Shown here one piece after another: positions 34,353-42,988 of a DNA stretch of 64,000 nucleotides; position 1 is the stretch's first letter, and each line of letters opens with the position of its first letter. Source of the stretch: Paenibacillus_D tarimensis_A (GTDB lineage: Bacteria > Bacillota > Bacilli > Paenibacillales > Paenibacillaceae); the NCBI GenBank assembly GCA_041281825.1, contig CP166298.1, positions 5,270,001-5,334,000 on the forward strand, given 5' to 3'. The position numbers and the translations under genes were made by a program. The notes under the pieces were generated by a model, which did not search any database, had not been told where the DNA came from, and saw only the letters and a list, made by a program, of their open reading frames with translations.

Positions 34353-35897
34353 CTACTTCCCGTAACCCAGCGCTTGGAGCTGCTCCTGCGTCGCATCCAG
34401 AAGCGCCTTGTAATTCATCGTCTTCTCCAGCGTTTCAACGAATTGGTCATACTCGTCAAGCGCACGTTTGCCATAGATGAACTTGGCGATCTCTTCCTCG
34501 ATGTAACGGCCCGCATCCGCCGGGTTATAACCTTCCGGATTATCGACGAAACCGTTTAACGCCTGGATCCGCGGCTGACTGTTGGCAAATTCGATATACT
34601 CCGACTGCGCCGCAAATTTCGCCTGCAAATATTCCATTTCCGGCCTTCCGGTGAACTGGTACAGCCACGAATATCCGACCTCTCCGCTCTGTTCGGTCAT
34701 CTCGACTTTGCCGTCCTTCAGAACATAATGCGTTCCTTCCACATCGAACTGCACCAGCAGAGAGCCGCCCTCCGGATCGGAAATATAATTCAGCAGATCG
34801 AAGACTCTCTGCAGCTTCTCCGGATCCTTCTCAAGCGCCTTCGGAATGGCGTAACGTGCCGGCGTGTTTCCGATATCCCATGTTCCGTCATATTGGCCGC
34901 CAGGGCCGGATGGCGGAGCGATCTGCAGCCATTCCGCATTGGGATTGACCGTCTTCATCTGCTCCACGATATTCTCTTTCGTCATATTCGGCCAATCGAG
35001 ATGTATGATGCCGGCCTGGCCTTTGATCGCCTTCTCCTGATGTTGAAGCGCATTGTTTGCCAGCAGCTCCGGATCGACGGAACCGGAATCGATCATTTCC
35101 TTAATGAACCTAAGCGCGTCTTTCATTGCAGGATCATATAGCGCATTGACGATCGCCCCATCCTTTTCATAGATATTGCCCGGCGTAGCGACACCGAATG
35201 CTCCGAACACCGGAGAGAACGCTCCGAGCTTGCCGCCCGTTAAGCCGAACGTATCCCGCTTGTTATTGCCGTCGGGGTCCTTCTCCGCAAATGCCAGCGA
35301 AACAGCAGCCAATTGTTCGATCGTCGCCGGCGGATCCAACTGCAGCTTATCCAACCAGTCTTTACGGACCCAATATGTGCTATATGGAATTTGCGGCGAC
35401 TTGGATATGGCGTATACTTTGCCGTCGACCATTCCTTTTTTGATGCTCTCTTCGCCGGTGAACGCTTTCACCTGCTCCAACTTTTCCATGTAAGGCGTTA
35501 AATCGAGAAGTAGTCCCTGTCTGGAAAATTGAATCAGCTGCTGCCGGTCCAGCATAAATAAATCCGGAAAATTGCCGGAAGCCATCCGTACGTTTAATTG
35601 ATTGGAATAGTCGTCTGCAGAAGGATACACGGTCAGGTTCAGATCGATATTTAACGCCTTATCCAATTCTTTCTTGATGACATCCTTATCGGGGGAGGGC
35701 AAATTATTCCCGGTTTCGATGATCTCGAGAGCAATTCTTTTGCCGCTTGGATCCTCCGTCTTCCCTCCTTGAGCATTGCCGGAATTGTTCGGCGTATTCT
35801 GCGGTTTCGGATCGGAAGTTCCGCCTCCTCCGGAACATCCGGCTATCAGCGAACCCGTAAGCGCGATAGTGAGAACCAGCGTAACCAGCTTTTTCAT
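34353..35897 (-). CDS. LplA-type oligosaccharide-binding lipoprotein
   Basis: 514 residues with a lipoprotein signal (MKKLVTLVLTIAL, lipobox LIAGC) followed by a Gly/Asn-rich tether. The mature protein is of the large extracellular solute-binding group (SBP_bac_1) used by CUT1 importers: PDLFMLDRQQLIQFSRQGLL, YSTYWVRKDWLDKLQLDPP, AEKDPDGNNKRDTFGLTGG. It lies 25 bp after the second permease gene. Its place after both permeases, with a dioxygenase behind it, suggests a polysaccharide fragment as substrate, but identity cannot be read from sequence. No ATPase gene is present; a shared MsmX-type ATPase elsewhere is expected. Confidence 0.9.
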   Translation of the reverse strand: MKKLVTLVLTIALTGSLIAGCSGGGGTSDPKPQNTPNNSGNAQGGKTEDPSGKRIALEIIETGNNLPSPDKDVIKKELDKALNIDLNLTVYPSADDYSNQLNVRMASGNFPDLFMLDRQQLIQFSRQGLLLDLTPYMEKLEQVKAFTGEESIKKGMVDGKVYAISKSPQIPYSTYWVRKDWLDKLQLDPPATIEQLAAVSLAFAEKDPDGNNKRDTFGLTGGKLGAFSPVFGAFGVATPGNIYEKDGAIVNALYDPAMKDALRFIKEMIDSGSVDPELLANNALQHQEKAIKGQAGIIHLDWPNMTKENIVEQMKTVNPNAEWLQIAPPSGPGGQYDGTWDIGNTPARYAIPKALEKDPEKLQRVFDLLNYISDPEGGSLLVQFDVEGTHYVLKDGKVEMTEQSGEVGYSWLYQFTGRPEMEYLQAKFAAQSEYIEFANSQPRIQALNGFVDNPEGYNPADAGRYIEEEIAKFIYGKRALDEYDQFVETLEKTMNYKALLDATQEQLQALGYGK

Positions 35898-35922
35898 GTT
35901 TTTATACCCCTCTCATTCTTTA

Positions 35923-36783
35923 TTAACCTTTAATCGACCCGAGCAGCATCCCTTTCGTGAAATGCTTCTGCAGGAACGGATAGACAATAATAACCGGAAG
36001 ACTGGCGATGATGACGGAAGCCATCTGCATCGTCTGGGTCGGCATCATGTTTTCCGCGTTTTCCAGCGGCTGCTGGCTTTGCATCAGAATTTCTCTGACG
36101 ATCACCTGGAGCGGAAACAATGTGCGGTCCGTCACATAGAAGATCGCCTGGAAAAACTCGTTCCAATGGCCGACCAGATAAAATAAGCCGACCGTCAGAA
36201 TAACCGGTATGGAGAGCGGCGTCACGATAGTGAGCAGGATGCGAAATTCCTTCGCTCCATCCATCCTTGCGGATTCGAACAGCTCCTCCGGGAGTCCTTC
36301 AAAGAAGCTTTTCATGATCAGCACGTTGAAGCTCCACACCGCATTCGGCAGAATCATCGCCCAGACCGTATCGAGCAGGCCAACCTCCTTCACGATTAAA
36401 TAGGTTGGAATAAGGCCGCCGCTAAAGAGCAGCGTGAACACAATCATAAGAAGAAAGAAATTGCGGCCGGGCAGGTTTTTCCTGCTGAGCGGATAGGCCA
36501 TGAGGCCCGTCAATACAAGGTTGACCGCCGTACCGACCACAGTGATGAAGACGGTGACCTGGAACGCCCGCGGTATATTGGATTCCGTTAACAGCGTCTT
36601 ATAAGCAGAGAATGTAATTTCTCTCGGAATTAATATAAATCCCCCGTTGCGCAGCACTTCCCCGAATGGGGTGATCGAGACGGATACGACGTACATGATT
36701 GGGAATATCGCGGCCAGGCCGCATAAGGCAAGGATAACATAGACGACGGTATTGAATAGTTTATCTTCCAGACTTTTTACCAA
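35923..36783 (-). CDS. CUT1 sugar ABC permease, LplC/YtcP type
   Basis: 286 residues with six membrane segments. The MalG-like EAA loop is ELFESARMDGAKEFRILLTI (EAA---G-----I-LP), and the start NTVVYVILALCGLAAIFPIM and the end QKHFTKGMLLGSIKG are typical for LplC. It starts with TTG at 36783 behind GAGGG, overlapping the upstream permease by 7 bp. Together with that permease it forms the membrane channel for the sugar bound by the lipoprotein at 34.4-35.9 kb. Confidence 0.92.
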   Translation of the reverse strand: MVKSLEDKLFNTVVYVILALCGLAAIFPIMYVVSVSITPFGEVLRNGGFILIPREITFSAYKTLLTESNIPRAFQVTVFITVVGTAVNLVLTGLMAYPLSRKNLPGRNFFLLMIVFTLLFSGGLIPTYLIVKEVGLLDTVWAMILPNAVWSFNVLIMKSFFEGLPEELFESARMDGAKEFRILLTIVTPLSIPVILTVGLFYLVGHWNEFFQAIFYVTDRTLFPLQVIVREILMQSQQPLENAENMMPTQTMQMASVIIASLPVIIVYPFLQKHFTKGMLLGSIKG

Positions 36784-37679
36784 ATTCCCTCACCCCATTT
36801 TTTCGCAAGCCGGTTTGCCGCCAGGACGAGCAGAAGTCCGATCGCGGATTTGAACAATCCGACGGCCGAGGCAAGGCTGAAGTTCAACTGCTGCAAGCCG
36901 GTCCGGTATACCCATGTATCCAAAATGTCCGCTACCGGATAGACCTGGATATTGTACAGGATGTAGATCTGGTCGAAGCCGGCGTCCATCAGATGGCCCA
37001 GCTTGAGAATAAAGAGCAGAATGATGACGCTCCGGATGCCCGGAAGCGTAATGTGCCAGATCATGCGCAGCCGGCTCGCGCCGTCGACCCGGGCCGCTTC
37101 GTATAGGGTAGGGTCGATCCCGGCAATGGCCGCCAAGTAGATGATCGCCCCCCAGCCGAGATTCTGCCATACCTCAGATCCGACAAGAATGCTCCGGAAA
37201 TAATCCGTAGAGGTCAGGAAAGGGATCGATTGTCCGCCCGCTTCCACGATCCACCGGTTGATCAGCCCCCCGTTCTGGGACATCAGCGCCAGCAGAATGC
37301 CGAAGATAATGACCCAGGACAGAAAATGCGGCATATACGTCAGCGTCTGCACAATCGATCTCAGCCAGCGGATGCGGCATTCGTTGAGCAGCAGCGCCAG
37401 CATAATCGGCGGGAGTGTGCCCCACATCATTTTGTAAAAGCTGATTAACAGCGTATTGGTGAGCAGCTGCCCAAAATACGGCGAGTTGTAGAAGCTTTGA
37501 AAATGCTTGTACCATGGGTTCGCCCAAGCGCTTCCCGTGATTCCGTCCATAATGGCAAAGTCTTTAAACGCGATAATGACGCCGTACATCGGGAAATAAC
37601 GGAAAATGATAAAGTAGACGAGACCCGGAAGCAGCATGATGTAGAACGCCCGATATCGCCAAATTGCGTTCCCGGCCAT
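36777..37679 (-). CDS. CUT1 sugar ABC permease, LplB/YteP type
   Basis: 300 residues, six membrane segments, MalF-like EAA loop TLYEAARVDGASRLRMIWHI and the LplB-family start RAFYIMLLPGLVYFIIFRYF (PMYGVIIAFKDF follows). ATG at 37679 lies behind AAGGAGGG, itself directly preceded by a single copy of the dispersed hairpin repeat. First gene of the transporter operon, with a cre-like site just upstream, so glucose repression is likely. Confidence 0.93.
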   Translation of the reverse strand: MAGNAIWRYRAFYIMLLPGLVYFIIFRYFPMYGVIIAFKDFAIMDGITGSAWANPWYKHFQSFYNSPYFGQLLTNTLLISFYKMMWGTLPPIMLALLLNECRIRWLRSIVQTLTYMPHFLSWVIIFGILLALMSQNGGLINRWIVEAGGQSIPFLTSTDYFRSILVGSEVWQNLGWGAIIYLAAIAGIDPTLYEAARVDGASRLRMIWHITLPGIRSVIILLFILKLGHLMDAGFDQIYILYNIQVYPVADILDTWVYRTGLQQLNFSLASAVGLFKSAIGLLLVLAANRLAKKWGEGIW

Positions 37680-37699
37680 AAGATTGAAATCCCTCCTTA

Positions 37700-37738
37700 C
37701 ATAAGGATCTTTGAGCTCTGCTCAAAGTCTCCCGGCTT
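37700..37738 (-). repeat. Array B: single hairpin repeat before the sugar permease genes
   Basis: One unit (CATAAGGATCTTTGAGCTCT..., 37700-37738) with perfect 8-bp arms CTTTGAGC (37709-37716) and GCTCAAAG (37720-37727). It ends 2 nt before the AAGGAGGG site of the permease gene. Same family as arrays at 29.9, 44.9 and 50.8 kb. Confidence 0.88.
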
Positions 37739-37741
37739 GAT

Positions 37742-37757
37742 TTGAATGCGTTTACAT
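37742..37757 (-). promoter_or_regulatory. cre-like site (catabolite repression)
   Basis: TTGAATGCGTTTACAT matches the CcpA consensus WTGNAANCGNWWNCAW at all fixed positions but one. It lies 63 bp before the first permease gene, as expected for carbon catabolite control of a sugar importer. Confidence 0.55.
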
Positions 37758-37907
37758 TATCGTGTTTTCAGTATATTCACTAGCGTGCCTGAGCTGCTAT
37801 ACACAAAATCGTCAAAATTGTACGCATTTGTGCAACGGGCGATGGTGAAAGACTGCGACAGTATAATTAACAACCGTTGTAGAGCCGGGTGGAACCAGTT
37901 CCGCCGT

Positions 37908-38060
37908 CCGCTGGATCAGCAACAAATAGCGACCCTCAGGGCACTATTCCCATCACATCCGCTGGATCAGCAACAAATAGTGACCCTCAGGGCGCTATTC
38001 CTGCCACATCCGCTCGATCAGCAACAAATAGTGACCCTGGGGGCGCTATTTCTCTTTAAT
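37908..38060. repeat. Three tandem 51-bp repeats downstream of the sensor kinase gene
   Basis: Units at 37908-37958, 37959-38009 and 38010-38060 each begin CCGCT(G/C)GATCAGCAACAAAT and contain the near-palindrome AATAGTGACCCTCAGGGCGC TATT. The remaining non-coding sequence between 37758 and 38151 shows no gene. The repeats may form 3'-end hairpins of the kinase mRNA. Confidence 0.85.
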
Positions 38061-38151
38061 CGAAACAAACCAAGCACAAAAATATATGCTGATTATACTA
38101 TCGCAAAAAAAGCCGTCCCGCAGGACAGCTTGAGCCATTGTAAATATTCGG

Positions 38152-39939
38152 TTATTTCCAGGCGTTCAGCAGCTGCCCATCGTGTGCCTGCAGCACCGGA
38201 AGGTCAAGCCGGACAACGGTTCCGGCGCCTGCGACGCTTCCGATTCGCACGCCGTACGGCGGACCGTAGTGGATCCGGATTCGTTCGTGCACATTGCGCA
38301 GGCCGATGCCGGTGAAACGGTATTTTGAACGTTCCTGCCCGCTCTCCCGTTCATGCCGCTGTATAACATCCCGGAGCATATCCTGCGAAATCCCGACGCC
38401 GTTGTCGCGCACATAGAGACGCATGATCCCTTTCTCCAGCTTGCCCTTAATCGTGATCAGCCCGCCATTCTTCGGCGCAATACCATGAAACAGCGCATTC
38501 TCAACAAGCGGCTGCAGCGTCAGCTTCAGAATGCGGCAGTGCAGGATGTCCGGATCGATATCCAGGCGGTAGCGGTACCGTTCCCCGTATCGCACCTGCT
38601 GAATTTGCATATACATGCGGAGTCCTTCCAATTCCTCGTCAACCGACACATACTCCGATTGCTTATCAAAGCTGAACGATAACAGCTTGACCAGCGAACG
38701 GATCGTTTCGCGCACTTCCGCGATTTTCTGCTGTTTGGCCAAGCTGCTGATACAGGCCAGCGTGTTGTAGAGAAAATGCGGCGCGATCTGGCTCCGCAGC
38801 ATCTTCAGCTCATACTCCTTCTTCTGTTCCTCCGCCGATCTCGTCTCCTGCAGCAAATGCTGGATCCGCTCCAGCATCGCATTGTAGCTTCGGGTCAGCC
38901 TTCCGATTTCGTCCTTTCGCGTTTCCGGCAGCTTGGCGACTACCTGCACATCGTTCAACCGGTCCATCCTCTCCACAAAACGGCGGATCGGATTCGTAAA
39001 ATAGCGGCTTAACGTATAGGCGCTGATCAGCAATATGACAATCCATACGACCGTTGCCGTCCGGTAGTTGTTATACAGCTGCTGCAAATCTTTATAGAAG
39101 TAGTCCTCTTCGATAAAAGCGATCAGTGACCAACCGAGACGGTTTTTGTTTGATTTAACGGCAACGAGCTGCTCCGATCTTCCTTCAATGCTGCTGACCC
39201 CCGTCTTCAGACCGGTTAGTGTGGCATTGAAGCTTTCATCCAGCTCGGGAGGATAAATCGCCGGCCGGAACGGCAGCAGTTTGTCACCCGGAGACAACGG
39301 ATTGATCACATTGCCTTCTTTGGTCACCAGGATATACGATTGGTATATCATCGGGGCGATCCGTTCCGCCAGAAAGCCGAGATTCACTTCTGCGACTATA
39401 ACGCCCCGGACTTGTTTTTTCTCGTCCGTAACAGGCAAGGTATACGCGATCGTATGTCCCGATAGGGGAGAATAGTAAGGTTCGCTTACATTGATGGCTC
39501 CGTAATTTTGCAGTCCGAGCTCATAGAGCTCCTGCAGACGGGGGTTGCCGATTATTTCATAGAATACCTGGGTGTTGGAATAGACCTTTCCGTCGGAACG
39601 GACCATGTACAATGTCCTGGTAATAGAACTATTGTTGTTAGCGTATTTTTGCAGCGTTTCCACAGCGAGGGCTTCATTCTCTTCATCAAATAAATCCGGG
39701 CGTGTCGACAGCAGAATAAGAATGTTCTCGATATTGTCCAGACTGGCGTCGATATACTGGTTCGTACGAGCCACAAGCAGCTCCGCGTCCCGGGTGACCT
39801 GGTTTTTAAACATCGTTTCCGCTTCGTTCAGATTCCGCCAGGCAAGCACCAGGAACAAGAGGAGCGTTACAAGAAACAAATAGATGAACTGCTTGGTTGC
39901 CAGACCTAAACGGCTGTACCGGGCGAACAGCTTTCTCAT
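38152..39939 (-). CDS. YesM-type sensor histidine kinase
   Basis: 595 residues. Membrane segment at about 15-38, an extracellular dCache sensor (to about 285), a second membrane segment (TATVVWIVILLISAYTLSRY), HAMP (RRFVERMDRLNDVQVVAKLP), the His_kinase phosphoacceptor IAPHFLYNTLACISSLAKQQ and a HATPase domain (LQPLVENALFHGIAPKNGG, LYVRDNGVGI, GIGLRNVHERI). This is the standard YesM layout. It lies 90 bp after the YesN-type regulator and upstream of a CUT1 importer, so it likely senses the extracellular sugar and activates the transport operon. Confidence 0.94.
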   Translation of the reverse strand: MRKLFARYSRLGLATKQFIYLFLVTLLLFLVLAWRNLNEAETMFKNQVTRDAELLVARTNQYIDASLDNIENILILLSTRPDLFDEENEALAVETLQKYANNNSSITRTLYMVRSDGKVYSNTQVFYEIIGNPRLQELYELGLQNYGAINVSEPYYSPLSGHTIAYTLPVTDEKKQVRGVIVAEVNLGFLAERIAPMIYQSYILVTKEGNVINPLSPGDKLLPFRPAIYPPELDESFNATLTGLKTGVSSIEGRSEQLVAVKSNKNRLGWSLIAFIEEDYFYKDLQQLYNNYRTATVVWIVILLISAYTLSRYFTNPIRRFVERMDRLNDVQVVAKLPETRKDEIGRLTRSYNAMLERIQHLLQETRSAEEQKKEYELKMLRSQIAPHFLYNTLACISSLAKQQKIAEVRETIRSLVKLLSFSFDKQSEYVSVDEELEGLRMYMQIQQVRYGERYRYRLDIDPDILHCRILKLTLQPLVENALFHGIAPKNGGLITIKGKLEKGIMRLYVRDNGVGISQDMLRDVIQRHERESGQERSKYRFTGIGLRNVHERIRIHYGPPYGVRIGSVAGAGTVVRLDLPVLQAHDGQLLNAWK

Positions 39940-40029
39940 ATCGATCCCCCCTGGAAGTTGCTTATAACCGCTTTGTGCCCCATGTAATGTTTCATCAAGA
40001 AGTCCTCCTCTTCTCCCGGTGGTGGAGGT

Positions 40030-41604
40030 TCACTGCAGGTCCTTCGTGGAGCCTTGCCTGTTAGAGGTCGAATGCGCATGTTTATAATCCGTGGGAGCCA
40101 CGCCGGACCAATTGCGGAAGGTTACGGTAAAATAACGATAACTAGGTATACCAACCTCTTCAGCGACTTCATACACTTTCATATTCGTATGCTTAAGCAG
40201 CTCCGCCGCTTTTTCCATTCGCAGCCTCGTAATGTACTGATTAACCGATTCTCCGGTCTCCTCCCGAAACAAGCGGCTGATGTAGTGCGGGCTCAATCCG
40301 ACCTGTTCGGCAAGAATCGGAAGGGAGACCGCCTGCTTCAGGTTCTCTTTCAACCAGATCTTTGCAGACCTTATCTCTATTCGCGTACGTTCTTCCTTGC
40401 CGCTCACCGTCTCAATATCTTCAGCCAGAAACTCCGCCAACTGGCGGATTGTGTTCGCTTCGGTCAGACGCTTGAAATTCCAGCTCCCCAGATCTTGCAG
40501 CTTCTGTTCCTGCAGCCATTCCAGCTGCCACTTCAGCAGCCATTGCTTGAGCTGCCGCGGCCGGATGCGTTTTTTCATACACCAGACAGGAAGCTCCCTC
40601 AGTATATGAGCCGTGAGCCGTGCTGAATCCCAGCTTGCTTTTCTTAACGATTCCCTGATATCCCGTTCGTGGGCGTCGGTCATGTCCGATAACGGGATCG
40701 GTTTCCCCGCAAATACGCTCCGCTCCGCACAGCCGTCGTAGAATAAAGCCTCCCGCCAATCCGACGTACCTGCGAGCACGCCGGCGATTTCCTCTTTCGC
40801 ATGGAACGGATCGCTGACCACAGCATTCACTGTCCAGTTCTTCTCCGCAGATAGATTCTCCTTCAGCCTCCGGGTCAAAAAGCGTATAACCCCGTCTATG
40901 GTATGGACCAATGCACCCGCATCGGCGGACTTGGCGAACAGGATCAGAATTTCAGTGTCCCGAATAGACAGCCATGCCGTCCAATCCGGCACCGTTCGCT
41001 CCAGCTCGTTCAACGCTTGCTGCAGCTGCTGTACGGGAACATATGCTTGATGAGCCGTCTCAACGAATAAACGTACGATCCGGTACGGCGCCTCCCCTGT
41101 GAGCTTCAACTGCTCCCACTCGGAGTGATCCGGACGTTGGCCGTCCAGCAGCTTTCTGAATAACCCGGCTTGAACCGTCCGCCGCCGCTGCTTCTCATTA
41201 TCGCGGTGATTGCGTTCTTTCATCATCGCTTGCCTGGCTTTATGGAGCGCCTGCATTAATTCTTCTTCTTCCATCGATACTTTTAATATATAAGCCACTG
41301 CCCCTTGCTTAAGGGCTTCCTGCGCATATTTGAAGTCGCTGTGACAAGTCAGCAGAATTATCTGGATGTCCGGATAGCGCTGTCTTAATTCCCGGACTAG
41401 CGTCATTCCATCCATGATCGGCATTGTAATGTCTGTAACGACAACATCAGGCGCATACGCTTGACAGATGCGCAGCGCCTCTTCGCCATTCTCCGCTTCT
41501 CCGATCAGAACGGCATCGCACGACTCCCAAGGGAATACGCGCAGCTCCTGCCGCAAAGGAATTTCGTCATCAACCACCAGCACCTTTAAAGGTCCCGTTG
41601 TCAT
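40030..41604 (-). CDS. YesN-type response regulator with AraC DNA-binding domain
   Basis: 524 residues. The receiver domain (about 5-120) has the acidic pair VLVVDDE, the phosphoacceptor Asp in VVTDITMPIMDG, Thr in ILLTCHS and Lys in YILKVSM. A variable middle region follows, then AraC helix-turn-helix motifs at the C terminus (LPILAEQVGLSPHYISRLFR and VYEVAEEVGIPSYRYFTVTF). The open frame starts with a GTG that is part of the ribosome binding site; ATG 41604, 7 nt behind AAAGGAGG, is the start. It forms a two-component system with the kinase gene downstream and probably activates the sugar importer. Confidence 0.94.
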   Translation of the reverse strand: MTTGPLKVLVVDDEIPLRQELRVFPWESCDAVLIGEAENGEEALRICQAYAPDVVVTDITMPIMDGMTLVRELRQRYPDIQIILLTCHSDFKYAQEALKQGAVAYILKVSMEEEELMQALHKARQAMMKERNHRDNEKQRRRTVQAGLFRKLLDGQRPDHSEWEQLKLTGEAPYRIVRLFVETAHQAYVPVQQLQQALNELERTVPDWTAWLSIRDTEILILFAKSADAGALVHTIDGVIRFLTRRLKENLSAEKNWTVNAVVSDPFHAKEEIAGVLAGTSDWREALFYDGCAERSVFAGKPIPLSDMTDAHERDIRESLRKASWDSARLTAHILRELPVWCMKKRIRPRQLKQWLLKWQLEWLQEQKLQDLGSWNFKRLTEANTIRQLAEFLAEDIETVSGKEERTRIEIRSAKIWLKENLKQAVSLPILAEQVGLSPHYISRLFREETGESVNQYITRLRMEKAAELLKHTNMKVYEVAEEVGIPSYRYFTVTFRNWSGVAPTDYKHAHSTSNRQGSTKDLQ

Positions 41605-41762
41605 TGCGCCGCCTCCTTTCACTCAGCATACTGATAAAAATGAACTATTCCGCCGTTGTAACAATTTTGCGTGTAAGCGTTGTCAATTGTAATGTTATAT
41701 TATACCATGCGGCTATTACAGGGACTATACAGAAATCATGCAAAAATGTCCAAATACAGGTA

Positions 41763-41771
41763 TGTTATAAT
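41763..41771 (+). promoter_or_regulatory. Extended -10 promoter of the ParB-like gene
   Basis: TGTTATAAT-type sequence (TG at 41763-41764, TATAAT at 41766-41771) about 40 nt before the ATG at 41813. No -35 match at 17 bp, which fits an extended -10 promoter. Confidence 0.5.
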
Positions 41772-41812
41772 AGTGACAGAATCGACCGGAAGATTGGAGG
41801 AATCGGAAGCAG

Positions 41813-42832
41813 ATGGACATTATCGATATCGCTATCGAATTCATTGATGAAGATCAAGATCAGCCCAGATACCAATTCGATGAGGAATCATTACAGGAAT
41901 TAATGAACAGCATCGGGGAGCTCGGATTGTTGTCTCCGATCAAAGTGAGAAGCACGAATGACGGCCGCTATAAAATCATCTACGGCAACCGGCGCTACAA
42001 AGCATGTCAGGCGCTCGGCCTGCGCACGATCCCGTGCATTGTATCCGCCGCTACGGACGAGCTTGAAATCTATCTCGAACAGATTGCGGAAAATTTAACG
42101 CGGGAAGGATTCTCGCCGATCGAAGAAGCCGAAGCCTTCCATAAGCTGATGAACGATCCGCGGTTCAACAGCTCGACCAAATATCTCTCCAGCAAACTCG
42201 GCAAACCGGAAGCCTATATTAAAAATAAATGCGACCTGTTGAAGTTCGGCAATGCCGTGAAGAAGCTTATTGTCAGCGGCACGGAGATTAAGAAAGACCG
42301 ATTGACGGAAGATCAGCTGAAGCCCGTTAAGGATCTGCCAATCGAGTACCGCGACCCGCTTGCCCTTATTATCGCCCGGGACGAGCTGCCGGTCAGCGAT
42401 GTGAAGAAGATCGTCCGACTATTTAAGGATAAAGAGATTACCGAAAGCACCAAAAACAAGCTGCTGCTCAAAACAGGCCCGGGCCTGCTGGAAACGTGGT
42501 CGGTCTATCAGCATAATAAAGCTGAACGGGCCAAGCAGGCCGAGGCTGCGGCGCAAGCGCTGACCGAGGAGACGGTGCAGGACAAGCCTGCCGACGATCG
42601 CGATCCCGCCCCGATCAAGACGACCCGCATTGAGCGGAGCCTGAAGAAACTGCTCTCCGCTTTGCCGAAGCATGCCCCTCTCCCTGAAAATGTCATCCAA
42701 TCTCACGTAGAGATCTCACCGCAGGATAAGGAACGGTTGGTGGCGGATATTGAAGCGCTGATCGGCAATATGGAGAAGCATGTAGAGGAATGGAAAGCGA
42801 TTCGAGATGCCGTTAAAGCTGCTGCCGGTTGA
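41813..42832 (+). CDS. Orphan ParB/Spo0J-domain protein
   Basis: 339 residues. The N-terminal ParB nuclease-like domain shows IEFIDEDQDQPRYQFDEESL, the CTP-binding region KIIYGNRRYKACQALGLRTI (GxRR; the usual GERR reads GNRR) and AENLTREGFSPIEEAEAFHK (ENxxRxxxxPxExA). A helix-turn-helix segment follows (YLSSKLGKPEAYIKNKCDLL), and a long charged C-terminal region. No ParA gene, no parS-like palindrome and no plasmid genes are nearby. It may be a nucleoid-associated regulator of the Noc/ParB type rather than the chromosomal partition protein. It is divergent from the YesN gene. Confidence 0.85.
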   Translation: MDIIDIAIEFIDEDQDQPRYQFDEESLQELMNSIGELGLLSPIKVRSTNDGRYKIIYGNRRYKACQALGLRTIPCIVSAATDELEIYLEQIAENLTREGFSPIEEAEAFHKLMNDPRFNSSTKYLSSKLGKPEAYIKNKCDLLKFGNAVKKLIVSGTEIKKDRLTEDQLKPVKDLPIEYRDPLALIIARDELPVSDVKKIVRLFKDKEITESTKNKLLLKTGPGLLETWSVYQHNKAERAKQAEAAAQALTEETVQDKPADDRDPAPIKTTRIERSLKKLLSALPKHAPLPENVIQSHVEISPQDKERLVADIEALIGNMEKHVEEWKAIRDAVKAAAG

Positions 42833-42988
42833 ACATTGAAACGGCGTCATACGAAAGGCGGTCCCGCGCGACCGGATGGCGCAGACATTTCCTCTATTTT
42901 TCGCTTTTCGGCGTTCCAGTTTAATTAAGACCATTAAATTCCGTTATTTCCTGAACGGAGATGGCGAATCGGCAGGTGGTTTCAGCAT

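Noticed and set aside
37908..38060. 51-bp repeats as a CRISPR array
   Set aside because: Only three units; the sequence differences do not form spacers and the whole unit is repeated.
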